Part shown: positions 12,924 to 24,750 of the stretch, in pieces
How the letters are laid out: every line of letters starts with the position of its first letter
Numbering within the stretch: the first letter of the stretch is position 1
Assembly (NCBI GenBank): GCA_949361645.1
Contig: OX442418.1
Span: 5,771,609 to 5,835,608 of the forward strand
DNA length: 64,000 nt
Reading direction: 5' to 3'
Origin: Spongilla lacustris
Taxonomy: Eukaryota; Porifera; Demospongiae; Spongillida; Spongillidae
The notes under the pieces: model-generated
Databases searched by the model: none
Told to the model about the DNA's origin: nothing
Seen by the model: only the letters and a program-made list of their open reading frames with translations
Translations under genes and position numbers: made by a program

Positions 12924-13168
12924 CAGTGGCATGGGCATTTCTGGAATAAAGGAGGGGGCAAGATAGGGTAAGGGGGTGCCATTTGGGGGGGCGCTATCCA
13001 CTTTCGGCTGATTCAGAATGGACAACTCTAGCCAGTAGGGAGGGGAAGGGTGTGCATGTTCCTACATGTACATGTAGTACTACAGAACACTTCTGCTTTG
13101 ATTAGAAGTGCGGGGGGGGGGGGGGGGGTGGCATGCCCCTCCCTCCCCCCTGGGGACGCCCATGACTG
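12924..13168. mobile_element. GGGTG-type MITE, short variant
   Basis: A copy at the usual position in its unit, with ends CAGTGGCATGGGCATTTC and GACGCCCATGACTG. It carries a small internal deletion relative to the 10,412 copy and a long G run near 13,114-13,128. Confidence 0.8.
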
Positions 13169-14770
13169 GTTTTATCTTGCAAACTTCATGGTCACAATAT
13201 GAATATCACATTTCCTGCTACAATACATGTACATGTTCATGTATGTATCTACAAATCTTTACCTATAATAAACAACTACCATAACTTACCCACTGATATG
13301 GAATGATTGGTATTCACATTGTTTGACCAAATAAAGGAAAGGAATAATAAACAGACAAGCAGAAGTCACATCTTACAATTATATCACAACACACTTTTAA
13401 ACATAACCACAAGAAAATGAAACAATGATTATGAAGCATGAACATGTTGGTATGCTAACAATCTGAATGGATTGAAAACCATCATAGGCAGCAAAATCAC
13501 CACAAAGCCCAACAAGTTTTAAAATACACAGGTCAGGAATGAAAGCTGACTTCAATCAAAATCAGCACCCCTATTGGTCTGTACTATACATGCATTTGAC
13601 AAACACATATTTACCTACAAAAAACAATTACCATACATGTAACTTAGCAAATGAAATAAATGCCAGTCTATGAATACAAATTTTGAACACTAATGCGCAG
13701 AGGTAAATCAAAATTATCAAAGTACCAATTGAAACCAGATTTTTAAATGCCCGCCTATTGGAGTGACCAGGATGCTTCCAAAGGACATAAATATGTGCTA
13801 TACCTGCACAACACACTATTTGACATGTAAGCATTTGTACTACTATTTGATGGCAGTACAGTTGATGTCATGTACAATGACAAACACATCTTTACCTACA
13901 ATAAATAACTTACCCACTGATATGGAATGATTGGTATTCACATTGTTTGATCAAATAAAGGAAAGGAATAATAAACAGACAAGTAGAAGTCACATCTTAC
14001 AATTATATCACAACACACTTTTCAACATAACCACAACAAAATGAAACATAATGATTATGAAGCATGAACATGTTGGTATGCTAACAAACTGAATGGATTG
14101 AAAACCATCATAGCTGGTGGGTGAGTAGAAAAGTCACCACAAAGCCAAACATATTTATATACAGTGTCAGAATGAAAGCTTACAAACAGTGATGTCTAAG
14201 GTCAAGGACACATGTACTGGTTTTATCTATGGGCAATGATACAAAGCTGGAGGTCATAAAGTGAATGACATTTCCTGCTACAAAACATTCTCATGTATTG
14301 TTAATGAGCCAATGACCAGGATGCATCTATGGGCATAAGATATGAGCATACATTCAACTTGCATGGATTACCCACATTGGCCTGCACAACAACCTTTAAT
14401 AATATTCAACATGCAAGCATTTGTACTTCAATTTGATGGCAGTACAGTTGATGTCATGTACAATGACAAACACATCTTTACCTACAATAAACAACTGCCA
14501 TAACTTACCATCTGATATGGAATGATTGGTATTCACATTGTTTGAGGAATGGAGAAAAGGAATAAACTCAATAAACATACATGTAGCAACACCACTGGTG
14601 TAGCAATGAAAGGAAAAACAACACAAAGTGAAACAGAACTTTAACTGTTCAGCCTGTAGACCAATACATCAGACAGATATAAGATTGTATTTACAAGTCA
14701 TGCCACATCTGATTCATCCTTACAATAATAACAACAGTAGTATATCACTCTCCCACAACCAATGACTTAC

Positions 14771-14854
14771 ACTGTTCACATCAGCTCCTGCCTTCACAAG
14801 GATCTCCACCACAGCTGTATGACCATTTTTAGCTGCTGCATACAGTGGTGTTGC
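14771..14854 (-). CDS. Ankyrin-repeat exon (28 codons)
   Basis: The minus-strand exon lies between acceptor TGATGTTACAG and donor GTAAGTC, is 84 bases long and phase 0 at both ends. It encodes ATPLYAAAKNGHTAVVEI then LVKAGADVNS, a canonical ankyrin repeat with the TPL turn, the AA..GH helix signature and GADVN. It closely matches the exons at 11,724 and 19,222; differences fall at residues 1-5, 9 and 28. On the minus strand it would be spliced upstream of 11,724. Four variable triplets lie between the two exons. Confidence 0.88.
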
Positions 14855-17190
14855 CTGTAACATCAGAAGGTATCATCAATAACTCTTCTTTTACACCAAA
14901 TAATAATTGAACATATATCATGACAAATTAGTAATGAGCAATACAGTTGATGTCATACCAGCTGTGAGTTCATGTAAGGACATTGACAATCACATCATAC
15001 TTACCTCCATGTACATGTACATGCAACTATTTTAGCTGCTTGTACATGTACCACAGAGTCTGATGTTTGATATGTGTACATGTATATGTACACGTACATG
15101 TAAACGTAAATTTGCTAGGTGCTGAGTACAATGACAAACACACATCTTTACATACAATAAAGACACAATATCACAATATGAATATAACATTTCCTGCTAC
15201 AATACATGTACAAGTTCATGTATGTCTCTACACATCTTTACCTACAATAAACAACTACCAATACTTACATACTGATATGGAATGATTGGTATTCACATTG
15301 TTTGACCAAATAAAGGAAAGGAATAATAAACAGACAAGTAGAAGTCACATCATACAATTATATCACAACACACTTTTAAACATAACCACAAGAAAATGAA
15401 ACATAATGATTATGAAGCATGAACATGTTGGTATGCTAACAAACTGAATGGATTGAAAACCATCATAGGCAGCAAAATCACCACAAAGGCCAACAAATTT
15501 TAAAATACACAGTCAGGAATGAAAGCTGACATCAATCAAAATCAGCACACCTATTGGTCTGTACTATACATGTATTTGACAAACACATATTTACCAACAA
15601 AAAACAATTACCATACATGTAACTTAGCAAATGAAATAAATGCCAGTCTATGAATACAAATTTTAAACGCTAATGCGCAGAGGTAAATCAAAATTATCAA
15701 AGTACCAATTGAAAATAGTATTTTTAAATGCCCGTCTATTGGAGTGACCAGGATGCTTCCAATGGACATAAATATGTGCTATACCTGCACAACACACTAT
15801 TTGACTTGTAAGCATTTGTACTACTATTTGATGGCAGTACAGTTGATGTCATGTACAATGACAAACACATCTTTACCTACAATAAACAACTACCATAACT
15901 TACTTGCTGATATGGAATGATTGGTATTCACATTGTTTGACCAAATAAAGGAAAGGAATAATAAACAGACAAGTAGAAGTCACATCATACAATTATATCA
16001 CAACACACTTTTAAACATAACCACAACAAAATGAAACATAATGATTATGAAGCATGGACATGTTGGTATGCTAACAACCTGAATGGATTGATAACCATCA
16101 TAGGCATAATCACATACATATGTCAGAAATGAAAGCTAACATCAATAATGATACGTGTAGGTCTGGATAGGATTATACATGTAACTATCATATAGATGTA
16201 ATTCAATTATGGACATGTACATGTACATGTACATGTGCATCCAAAACACAAACCACATGTACATGTAATGAATGCACTGAGCTAATCTGACATACAGCCA
16301 GACAGCCAGGGTTAAATTTCTAATCATTGGCATGATGCATGTTGGTTGTCTTTTAGAACCCATGTACAAGTACATCATATATTCCTTGTCTTCTGTTGTG
16401 GACAAATTGCACAACCACCATCATTGTTCACTTACACTGCAGCAATTATATACATTTATTTATAGACTCCCTGTAGTGAGGTTAAAAGTGTACATGTACT
16501 GGTTATATCTTGAAATGTAATTTGGAAGACTTCAGGTGGATAACATTTCACAAAACACTCTTGTCTTGTGTCAATGATTTTCACAAAAACGTAAAAACTA
16601 GAAACTAATATAACAAGCTACATATTAGAAAAAGAGATTAGAAATCCTTTAGCTGACCTCACAGGCCAATTATTGATTGTGAGTGAGAATGAACATGTAG
16701 GTGGTGAGTACAGTGACAAATACCAAAAGTCAAGGATACATGTACTGGTTTTATCTTGGATGTAGCTTGTCACTGCTATACACATGTCAAGTGTCAATTA
16801 TTTTGACAAATTTTATGAGATAAAAATATTACATCTGCTGCTCAATTATTGGAGCAACTAGCCAAGGGATGTTTCCTAATGTACCACAAATGGAGACCAT
16901 GTTAAACCTGCACCGTGTACTACAATGATTTGAATGCCACCAAGCTGTCATCATCCATCATCACACATGTACATGTACATGTATGTGGTGAGTACAATGA
17001 CGAACACATCTTTACCTACAATAAACAACTGCCATAACTTACCCTCTGATATGGAATGATTGGTATACACATTGTTCGAGCAAATAAAGGAAAGGAATAA
17101 TAAACAGACACACTTTTAAACATAACCACAAGAAAATGAAACATAATGATTATGAAGCATGTTGGTATGCTAACAAACTGAATGAAATAA

Positions 17191-17834
17191 AGTCCGCGAC
17201 ACCATCAAGGAAGTAAACTTTAATGAATGACATAAATTCATGCCCACGATACCGCTATGTTGTAATTCATATCAGCTATGAATAGTATAAAAATGGAAAC
17301 CTTGTGCTGCTCAAAACCTTGTCAATTTTTTTTAAGTATTGAAGGTACTTGATATTAAAAATTCCAATTCGAGTATTATTTAATATCACATCAAAAAACA
17401 AAATCATGTTTTGATTGTATGTGTAGTTGTACCCCTAAATGCAAAAATTCTTGTACACTACCTACATGTACATGTTGTCGGTTTGGTTTTCTAAAACAGA
17501 ATCGTAACATTTTTGCCTCATCACTGGCGCCATCTGTACCTTGTGTAAACAAACCAAAAACTGCAAATCCATACTTTGCTTAGCGTCAATTGTACACATC
17601 CGTATCCGTGAGCCATTCCTAATGTGCCTTAATTCATGAATGTAATTAGTAGCCACACGTGTTTAGTGTTAATGATCACAAATAATAATGTCGTCGTTAT
17701 TATTCAACTCACTGAATTTTTTGTTAAATGAATTGGGGTACTCAAAATAATGTATCACGCCTACTATTCGGACCCCAAATATACCTGGATAAAAAGTGGC
17801 ATGCTAATTTTCTTCCTCGATGCGATCGCAGACT
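17191..17834. mobile_element. AGTCCGCGA-TIR element, uninterrupted copy
   Basis: The 644-bp copy has ends AGTCCGCGACACCATCAAGG and CCTCGATGCGATCGCAGACT. It shows the empty TTAA site (near 17,337) that is occupied by the 1.76-kb element in the 6,936-9,349 copy. Confidence 0.85.
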
Positions 17835-19221
17835 TTTAAAACCATCACAGGCAATGTCAACACAAAGCTAAACAAAATTACATCTACTGCCTGTCCATTG
17901 GCAATCTTTCCCAATGTTCCACCACAAATGGAGTCCATATTTGGCAAGCAACTTGCACTACAATGAACCCAATGATGTCACCACATGACATCTATTCAAG
18001 CTGCATAGGGTCCCAAGATTGACACATGTTCCATAAAAATAATGGCAACACAGATGAAGTACATGTATGTATGTACATGTACACACAGCTGGTGAGTACA
18101 ATGACAAAGACATCGTTACCTACAATAAACAACTACCATAACTTACCCTCTGATATGGAATGAGTGATATTCACATTGTTTGACAAAATAAAGGAAAGGA
18201 ATAATAAACAGACAAGTAGAAGTCACATCATACAATTAAATCACATCAAAACAAAACACACTTTCACAACAAAATGAAACAGAATGAATACCAACAATGA
18301 ACAACCAGACATGATTGAAAACCATCCCAGGTGGTTAGTAGCAAATCAATCTCTACAAAGCCGAACAAATACAAAGTCAGAAATCAATTTAGCTTATGGC
18401 AAACAAAATAAACATCATAACGACTGACATTAAATTATGTACATACATGTATGCACCTGCAGAACAAACCACATGTGTATGCAAATTTAGTGTAATGAAT
18501 GTACAGAGCTATATATACACAATGTAACAATATTGTTCTCTTACAGGTAGCCATTGTACTGATTTGACTATACAGTTACACAACTATATAAAGTCAAACA
18601 CTATAATGATGTCAAAAGTCATTTGACAGTCGAATACAACTAGGGAGGGGGGGTGCTATCCACTTTCGGCTGATTCAGAATGGACAGCTCTAGCCAGTAG
18701 GGAGGGGAAGGGTGTGCATGTTCCTACATGTACATGTAGTACTACAGAACACTTCTGTATTGATTACAAGTGCCCTCCCTCCTACATAAATATGTGCTAC
18801 ATGTATATCTGCACAACACACTATTTGACATGTAAGCATTTGTACTACTATTTGATGACAGTACAGTTGATGTCATGTACAATGACAAACACATCTTTAC
18901 CTACAATAAACAACTGCCATAACTTACCCCCTGATATGGAATGATTGGTATTCACATTGTTTGACCAAATAAAGGAAAGGAATAATAAACGGACAAGTAA
19001 AAAAACTTAATAATCGCTCAATAAACATACCATGTATCAGCACCAATGGTATAGCAATGCAAGACAAAACGTGAAAGAGAACTTTAACTGTTCAGACTGT
19101 AGACCAATACATCAGACAGATATAATATTGCATTTACAAATGTACAAGTCATGCCACATCTGATTCATCCTTACAATAATAACAACACTAGTATATCACT
19201 CTCCCACATCCAATGACTTAC

Positions 19222-19305
19222 TTCGTTCACATCAGCTCCTGCCTTCACAAGGATCTCCACTACAGCTGTATGACCATTTTGAGCTGCTGCATACAGTGGT
19301 GATAA
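19222..19305 (-). CDS. Ankyrin-repeat exon (28 codons)
   Basis: The minus-strand exon has acceptor TGATGTTACAG and donor GTAAGTC, 84 bases, phase 0. It encodes LSPLYAAAQNGHTAVVEI then LVKAGADVNE. It is the third member of the duplicated exon family with 14,771 and 11,724. It lies in the segment missing from the second copy of the segmental duplication, so the two loci differ in ankyrin-repeat number. Five variable triplets lie between this exon and 14,771. Confidence 0.88.
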
Positions 19306-20176
19306 CTGTAACATCAGAAGGTATCATCAATAACTCTCCTTTTACACCAAATAATAATTGAACATATATCATGGCAGATTAAAGATGAGCAATACAGTTG
19401 ATGTTATACCAGCTGTGACATCATGTAAGGACAATGACAATCACAGATTCATACTTACCACCATGTACATGTACATGCAACTATTTTAGCTGCATGTACA
19501 TGTACCACAGAGTCTCGTATTTGGTGTGTGTTCAAGTATATGTAAACATGAATTTGCTATGAGTTTAATGCTAGTACAGACAATGTCACCCAATAATCAT
19601 ACATGTACATGTACATGTAGGTGGTGAGTAGAATGACAAACACATCTTTACCTACAATAAACAACTACCATAACTTACCCTCTGATACGGAATGATTGGT
19701 ATTCACATTGTTTGACCAAATAAAGGAAAGGAATAATAAACAGACAAGTAGAAGTCACATCATACAATTAAGTCACATCAAAACAAAACACACTTTCACA
19801 ACAAAATGAAACTGAATGAATACCAACAATGAACATGCAGGTATGCCAACAACCAGACATGATTGAAAACCATCCCAGATGATAGTAGCAAATCAATCTC
19901 TACAAAGCCAAACAAATACAAAGTCAGAAATCAATTTAGCTTATGGCAAACAAAATAAACATCATAACGACTGACATTAAATTATGTACATACATGTGTG
20001 CACCTGCAGAACAAACCACATGTGTATGCCAATTTAGTGTAATGAATGTACAGAGCTATATATACACAATGTAACAATATTGTTCTCTTACAGGTAGCCA
20101 TTGTACTGATTTGACTATACAGTTACACAACTATATAAAGTCAAACACTATAATGATGTCAAAAGTCAAACACATG

Positions 20177-20433
20177 CAGTGGCATGGGCATTTCTGGAAT
20201 AAAGGAGGGGGCAAGATAGGGTAAGGGGGTGCCATTTGACAGTCGAATACAACTAGGGAGGGGGGGTGCTATCCACTTTCGGCTGATTCAGAATGGACAG
20301 CTCTAGCCAGTAGGGAGGGGAAGGGTGTGCATGTTCCTACATGTACATGTAGTACTACAAAACACTTCTGTATTGATTAGAAGTGCAGGGGGGGGGCATG
20401 CCCCTCCCTCCCCCCTGGGGACACCCATGACTG
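20177..20433. mobile_element. GGGTG-type MITE, short variant
   Basis: A 257-bp copy with ends CAGTGGCATGGGCATTTC and ACACCCATGACTG. The orthologous copy in the second duplication segment is 55,244-55,515. A further truncated relative without its left end lies at about 18,619-18,780. Confidence 0.8.
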
Positions 20434-20777
20434 GCTTTATCTTGCAAACTTCATGGTCACAATATGAATATAACATTTCCTGCTACAATACATGTAAAAG
20501 TTCATCTTTACCTACAATAAACAACTACCATAACTTACCATTAAAGTGACATCATACAATTATGCTATCTTATAATTAAAAACTCCTCCACAGACCTTCC
20601 ACCTCAGACAAACTACACAATTGAACAAAGTTGCCAATAATATGACCTCTATACTATGTGTCGAATTTTATGTTCAATCTCCTTTATTGGACTGTGAGCA
20701 CTTGTTGAGGTGGGCAGACAATAACGTCTTCGTCTTTTACCACTGACTTAACATAAAAGTACACATGTACATATTAC

Positions 20778-20864
20778 CTCTATATTCTCTTCAGTCACAT
20801 TAACACCTTCTGACAGGAGCCGCTGAACAGTTTCCACATTTCCAGTCCTGCTTGCTTGAACTAG
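20778..20864 (-). CDS. Ankyrin exon of N-terminal type (29 codons)
   Basis: On the minus strand, acceptor TTCAATAG precedes 87 bases and donor GTAATATG follows. Translation in phase 0 gives LVQASRTGNVETVQRLLSE then GVNVTEENIE. The pattern LV.AS..GNVE.VQ.LL..GVNV is typical of the first, capping ankyrin repeat, so the exon should lie upstream of the others, as its position does. The paralogue at 55,860-55,946 is equally open. The start-codon exon was not identified; it should lie at higher coordinates, where no convincing candidate stands out. Confidence 0.85.
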
Positions 20865-21494
20865 CTATTGAACAAAAGTTGTAAATAAGTATTAATGAAC
20901 ATGACAATATATGCACAAACCACACACATTCATATTGCTACAGGACACTTTCAGTTATACTGGAGGCACATCCTCATCTCAACAGCTATGAGGATGATGT
21001 CAAGCTCATCAATAGGATGGTCTACTACCACAAAGGGCAGCATACAGAATGATATTTGAGTTCTTAGCCAGCTAACAACAAAAGAGAATAGTGCTACTCT
21101 TGACAACCATAGCATGCCATTCCTACTGTTGTTGATAAGACCAGTGGTGTAAGGACACCATGCTCAAACTCCTTCATTCTTTGACAGTGGATTCTTGACA
21201 TGTTAATATAACTACAGGATGTTCCTAAAAATTGTCCACAAACAGTTAATTAACTGGTATATGTTCTTTAAAATTCTAACAGCAAAAGATGACATACTGG
21301 GGTAATATAATCCTTAATTAATGATAAATGTCTCAAGACCCTATCGATTTATTGATGTTATATGTTGGGTGGTTAGTTAATTAAAAGTTGCAAATTGGAC
21401 TACACCCATTTAGAAGTGATTTTTTATTTGAATTATTGATTTTGCTATGTAATTGATTAAGGGGCCATTGTATCTTGATTTAGTGGTTTGAATT

Positions 21495-22328
21495 AGTAGT
21501 ACTCGGCATTACTGTCGATACATAAACATGATTCATTGAAAACGGGTAGTAGTACTCGGTATTGCCGGCATTAGGACTGTCGATACATAAACATGATTCT
21601 AGTCATTGAAAATAGTTTGGATCGAGACGCCGCCTTATTGTGTTTGCAGCTGGCCTGTGTTCTTATAACAGCACCGATCTGCGAGTTGCTGCATGGATGC
21701 AATGATCGACGTATGGTCTTCATGTACATGTAGTGGCTTTTATAGAGAAATGTACCATACGTATATATACTGACTCAGGTCCAGTCGCTAATTAGTAAAA
21801 AATTGGTTGACACTCCATTTTGTATATATGAAAAAATTCATTCAGAGGTAAGCTATACACCCACTGATTGATAAGTTATATTATGTCCTAAATAGAATAC
21901 TTCATGTAAGCACCGTTTTGATGCGAATTTACTAAGGGTTGGTGAGTGGTTTCAAATCCCATTCCTTTACCTGGTACATGTGTGTAGTCTAGTTGTATAT
22001 GTTTATATATCAGTGTATTTGTGTATGTCCATGCCACCATATAAAATAAAATATATATACACAAAAAAAAGGTATATGGTTTAATATCCCTAGCATAATT
22101 GTTAAAGTGCAGTTCATCGCACTACACGGATTAGATAAAAGACAACACATGAATATAGACCACCGTGGCGGTGGTACCGTATTATTAATGTTTAATCTCC
22201 AATCGTCCTTAATTAAGGGCCTCTGTCATTAAACAAGGACGATTTCTTCATTCCAGCTAAAGTACGCAAAATTTCCTTTAAAATTTACGATGTCAAGTTT
22301 TGATCTGATAAACTGTATCAGGGTAAAC
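21495..22328. mobile_element. Copy-A-specific insertion with 11-bp target duplication
   Basis: TGGTTTGAATT occurs at 21,484-21,494 and again at 22,329-22,339. The homologous site in copy B (about 56,585) has it once, joining the same flanks. The 834-bp insert starts with AGTAGTACTCGGCATT, contains an internal near-duplicate of its first about 60 bp, and ends without an A tail. An 11-bp duplication suggests a retroposed or Penelope-like element rather than a typical DNA transposon, but the class is not clear. Confidence 0.7.
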
Positions 22329-22935
22329 TGGTTTGAATTTATTAATAAATTCAGCAAGTTGTTATTATTAAAATTCAAGAAAACGTTGGAGCGTTTGGAT
22401 GCCTTTAAAATGACATGATTTGTTATAGTGAAATATGAAATCGTTTTTTTATTTCTTTCCTTTTATTAATTCATATTTTAATTAATATTTTGTTTCTTTA
22501 CATCTAAGCCCGCATTATTAGAGCATTTAGCAAAAATTATTTGTTACTTAACTGTTTGTGGTCAATTTATAAACGATTTTCCTTGATTGAGGAACACCCT
22601 GTACATGTAGGAACTAAAGGGTGAAATAAACTCAAGACTTAATGATTCCACATAACTTAGCACCAGCAAGCACATCAAGATGGAATTCCCTTCAGTAACT
22701 TGAGGTTTACTGACTTATTTGTACAAGCTCCCAATATGAAGCTACAACATCACCACCATTTGCAGATGTTGTACTCCTTTACCTGGTACATGTACAAGCT
22801 GCAGTGAGGGTTCCAGCACATGGACCTCATCATCATCATATTAGCTAATGATAAGGCTATGTGGTAGGGAGTTATAAGCCACACACACACAGGCTATATG
22901 TTATTATTTTATTATGTTGCTATGTTGCTACAGTA

Positions 22936-23874
22936 GGGGAGGAGTGGGTTAGTAGAGCCACTGGGTTAGTTGAGCCACCCCCTGTTTTAGCTCCATGAAG
23001 AAACATAATTGAATTATGTTAACATATATTGGCATTAAGTGTTATGACTAGCTTTTTGTCCTACTTTAGGATTTTGTTTTAGTATTCATCAGAATATGAA
23101 ATTCAAAAATAAGAATTTTGATGATCAAAGTTTAATTCTGTTTTTACGGTTTGTGCCCTCATAATTTCTACACAATGACTATATTCTTGTTTCAGTCTTG
23201 GGTGTTTGAAAGTACATGTATGCAGCTATATTTATGTTTATAATGAATTATATACTTTGCTTCCTTTTTATACAACTTAGGTAGTTACAGGAAAAGTTAG
23301 TAGTGGGGTTAGTTGAGCCATACGCTTTAGCTGCAATTGTATGGCATTAAAATGATTCATTGATTGACGTAATAGAAATAGTGAGCTATGCTTATTTGGC
23401 TATGCAGCAATCTCAGAAGTATTCTGTTTTAATTTCTAAATAGAAAAATGACTTTGAATAACGTTAAAAACACTTGCCGATCAATTTCAAGAGCTCTCAT
23501 TGAAAAAGTGTCATGCATTAGTGTATGAATTTGCTTTTATCAATGATTTGACAACATAAGGCCTAGACCTACTTATGTTAGCAATTATTGTGCAATGCAA
23601 CTAACTTTGGCTGAAGGCAGCATATGGCTGAACTGACCCATGTACCTGGCACAACTAACCCACTTGGCTGGGTTAGTTGTGCCATTTGACACCTGTTGAT
23701 TTTTAATAATGTCCCTATTCGCACGTACATGTACATCCCCAGTCTCTAACATTCCTATGACATGTACCTAAGTGATGCCCTTTACATCAGAGTATTAACC
23801 TCTGCTTAATACCAAACCTCAGAGGCAGTATAAACCTAAACCTAAAAAGTGGCTCAACTAACCCACTCCTCCCC
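22936..23874. mobile_element. TA-inserted MITE, copy-A-specific
   Basis: The 939-bp element has inverted ends GGGGAGGAGTGGGTTAGT and ACTAACCCACTCCTCCCC and is bounded by TA on both sides (22,934-22,935 and 23,875-23,876). Copy B shows the empty site at about 58,100 with a single TA. TA duplication fits the Tc1/mariner superfamily. Subterminal GGGTTAGTTGAGCCA words recur several times inside. No transposase is recognisable. Confidence 0.85.
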
Positions 23875-24750
23875 TACAAGCTACAGCAGTGGATATCATA
23901 TCTATGGCCTCACCCCTCACCCAAAATGTTGACACTAAGTGGTGCTGATATTTGTGATGTTGCTCTATAAAGTGGTCTGTCGTTTTGCTTGCCACCATCT
24001 CTTCCTGCCACGCCCTAGCTGGAATATATTGTATGCTTAACTTCACCCTCATCGCAGTGTCGTTGCAGTCAGGATAAATGGTGGTGGTTGAAAGGGAAAT
24101 GACTTTGATGACATTGAAGGCACAGCTGGGTAGGTATGGCTGTAGTTATGTGTGGGGCCACTACCTTTCTCCACCCTCATCCCCGGGGAGGTGGGGCCCA
24201 ACTGCGGCAGTGGTAATGTTTGCTGCTGCACACTACACCACAGCACAATAAATCAAAAGGCTTCAAATGGAGTAGGTCTAATATGGATTGGGCTGGGAAG
24301 GCAAAACCAAAAACGGATTACGAAATGCATGCAGGTTGTTTCAGCAGCCTCTTTAAGTCTGGCTCTAGTTTATCTTAATCAACACATCGGGATGTCAATT
24401 ACGTCAATACGACATTCCCATCTACCTGATCATGACTTTTTGCAGTTGGTCCTCGACGCGTACGTGTATCATAACTTAACGATCGTATCGAGCTAGTAAC
24501 GGCCGTGTGTACTTTTAATAAAAGGTCCTTACTACTATCCGTATACCGCCCAAACAAGTTTTTATTCACTCGGTTACTAGTAATGTACCCTGCGATCATG
24601 GCAATCAAACAGCTACCAAAAATACCTCTTTGAATCTTGACATGACGATGTCATCAATAGGGCCTAGGCTGGAATATAGTCACGCCACGTTTTTATCCTC
24701 TCCTCCGCGCCGCCTACTTTTGTGAATAATTGATGATGACTGTGTAGATA

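Larger units (their letters stand above)
4621..19681 (-). other. Sixteen variable triplets between AG acceptor and GTAAGT donor
   Basis: On the minus strand each core reads CCATATCAG, three variable bases, then GTAAGTTATGG. Triplet starts (plus coordinates) are 4621, 5786, 6748, 9908, 10782, 11476, 12162, 13290, 13914, 14509, 15269, 15904, 17043, 18147, 18928 and 19679. Read on the minus strand they are gat, gag, atg, tcg, tgg, ggg, gag, tgg, tgg, atg, tat, caa, agg, agg, ggg, agg. The flanks are nearly invariant. Upstream of the AG on the minus strand there is roughly 100 bases without another AG and a pyrimidine-rich tract, as expected for an acceptor. The donor is close to perfect. All ankyrin exons here are multiples of three with phase-0 ends, so a 3-base exon would add one residue without a frameshift. 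Microexon status is inference. The conservation pattern is directly visible. Confidence 0.5.
4560..20560 (-). repeat. Tandem intron-unit array of an ankyrin gene
   Basis: Units of about 0.6-1.5 kb share a common core. On the plus strand it reads CATCTTTACCTACAATAAAC, then CCATAACTTAC, a variable triplet, CTGATATGGAATGATTGG and a purine-rich AAAGGAAAGGAATAATAAAC stretch. Sixteen cores lie here and two in the second duplication copy. Decayed cores without the triplet motif lie near 20,510-20,540 and 55,590-55,620. Between cores lie AATGCCCGTCTATTGGAGTG blocks, MITE copies and three ankyrin exons. The array looks like a multi-exon gene grown by unequal exchange between repeated introns, with many units now lacking a recognisable ankyrin exon. 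Confidence 0.85.
16826..24750. repeat. Segmental duplication, copy A
   Basis: This region is homologous, in direct orientation, to about 53,352-58,980. Differences are mostly discrete. Copy B lacks about 18,618-20,168, which holds one ankyrin exon. Copy A alone has insertions at 21,495-22,328 and 22,936-23,874, and copy B alone has one at 56,856-57,786. Single-base divergence elsewhere is only a few percent by eye, so the duplication is fairly recent and the insertions are datable against it. Confidence 0.9.

Noticed and set aside
4621..19681. Variable triplets as simple 3-bp target-site duplications of tandem elements
   Set aside because: Successive insertions at one element end would inherit the same triplet. 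The triplets differ from unit to unit while both flanks are conserved, so this model does not explain the pattern by itself.
4560..20560. CRISPR-like or bacterial repeat array
   Set aside because: Units are long, carry splice signals and ankyrin exons, and spacers are homologous, not unique. The context is eukaryotic.
24399..24608. 69-codon minus-strand frame conserved in copy B (58,622-58,831)
   Set aside because: Of about seven base differences between the copies most change the amino acid, so there is no sign of purifying selection. The frame is open in both only because the duplication is recent.
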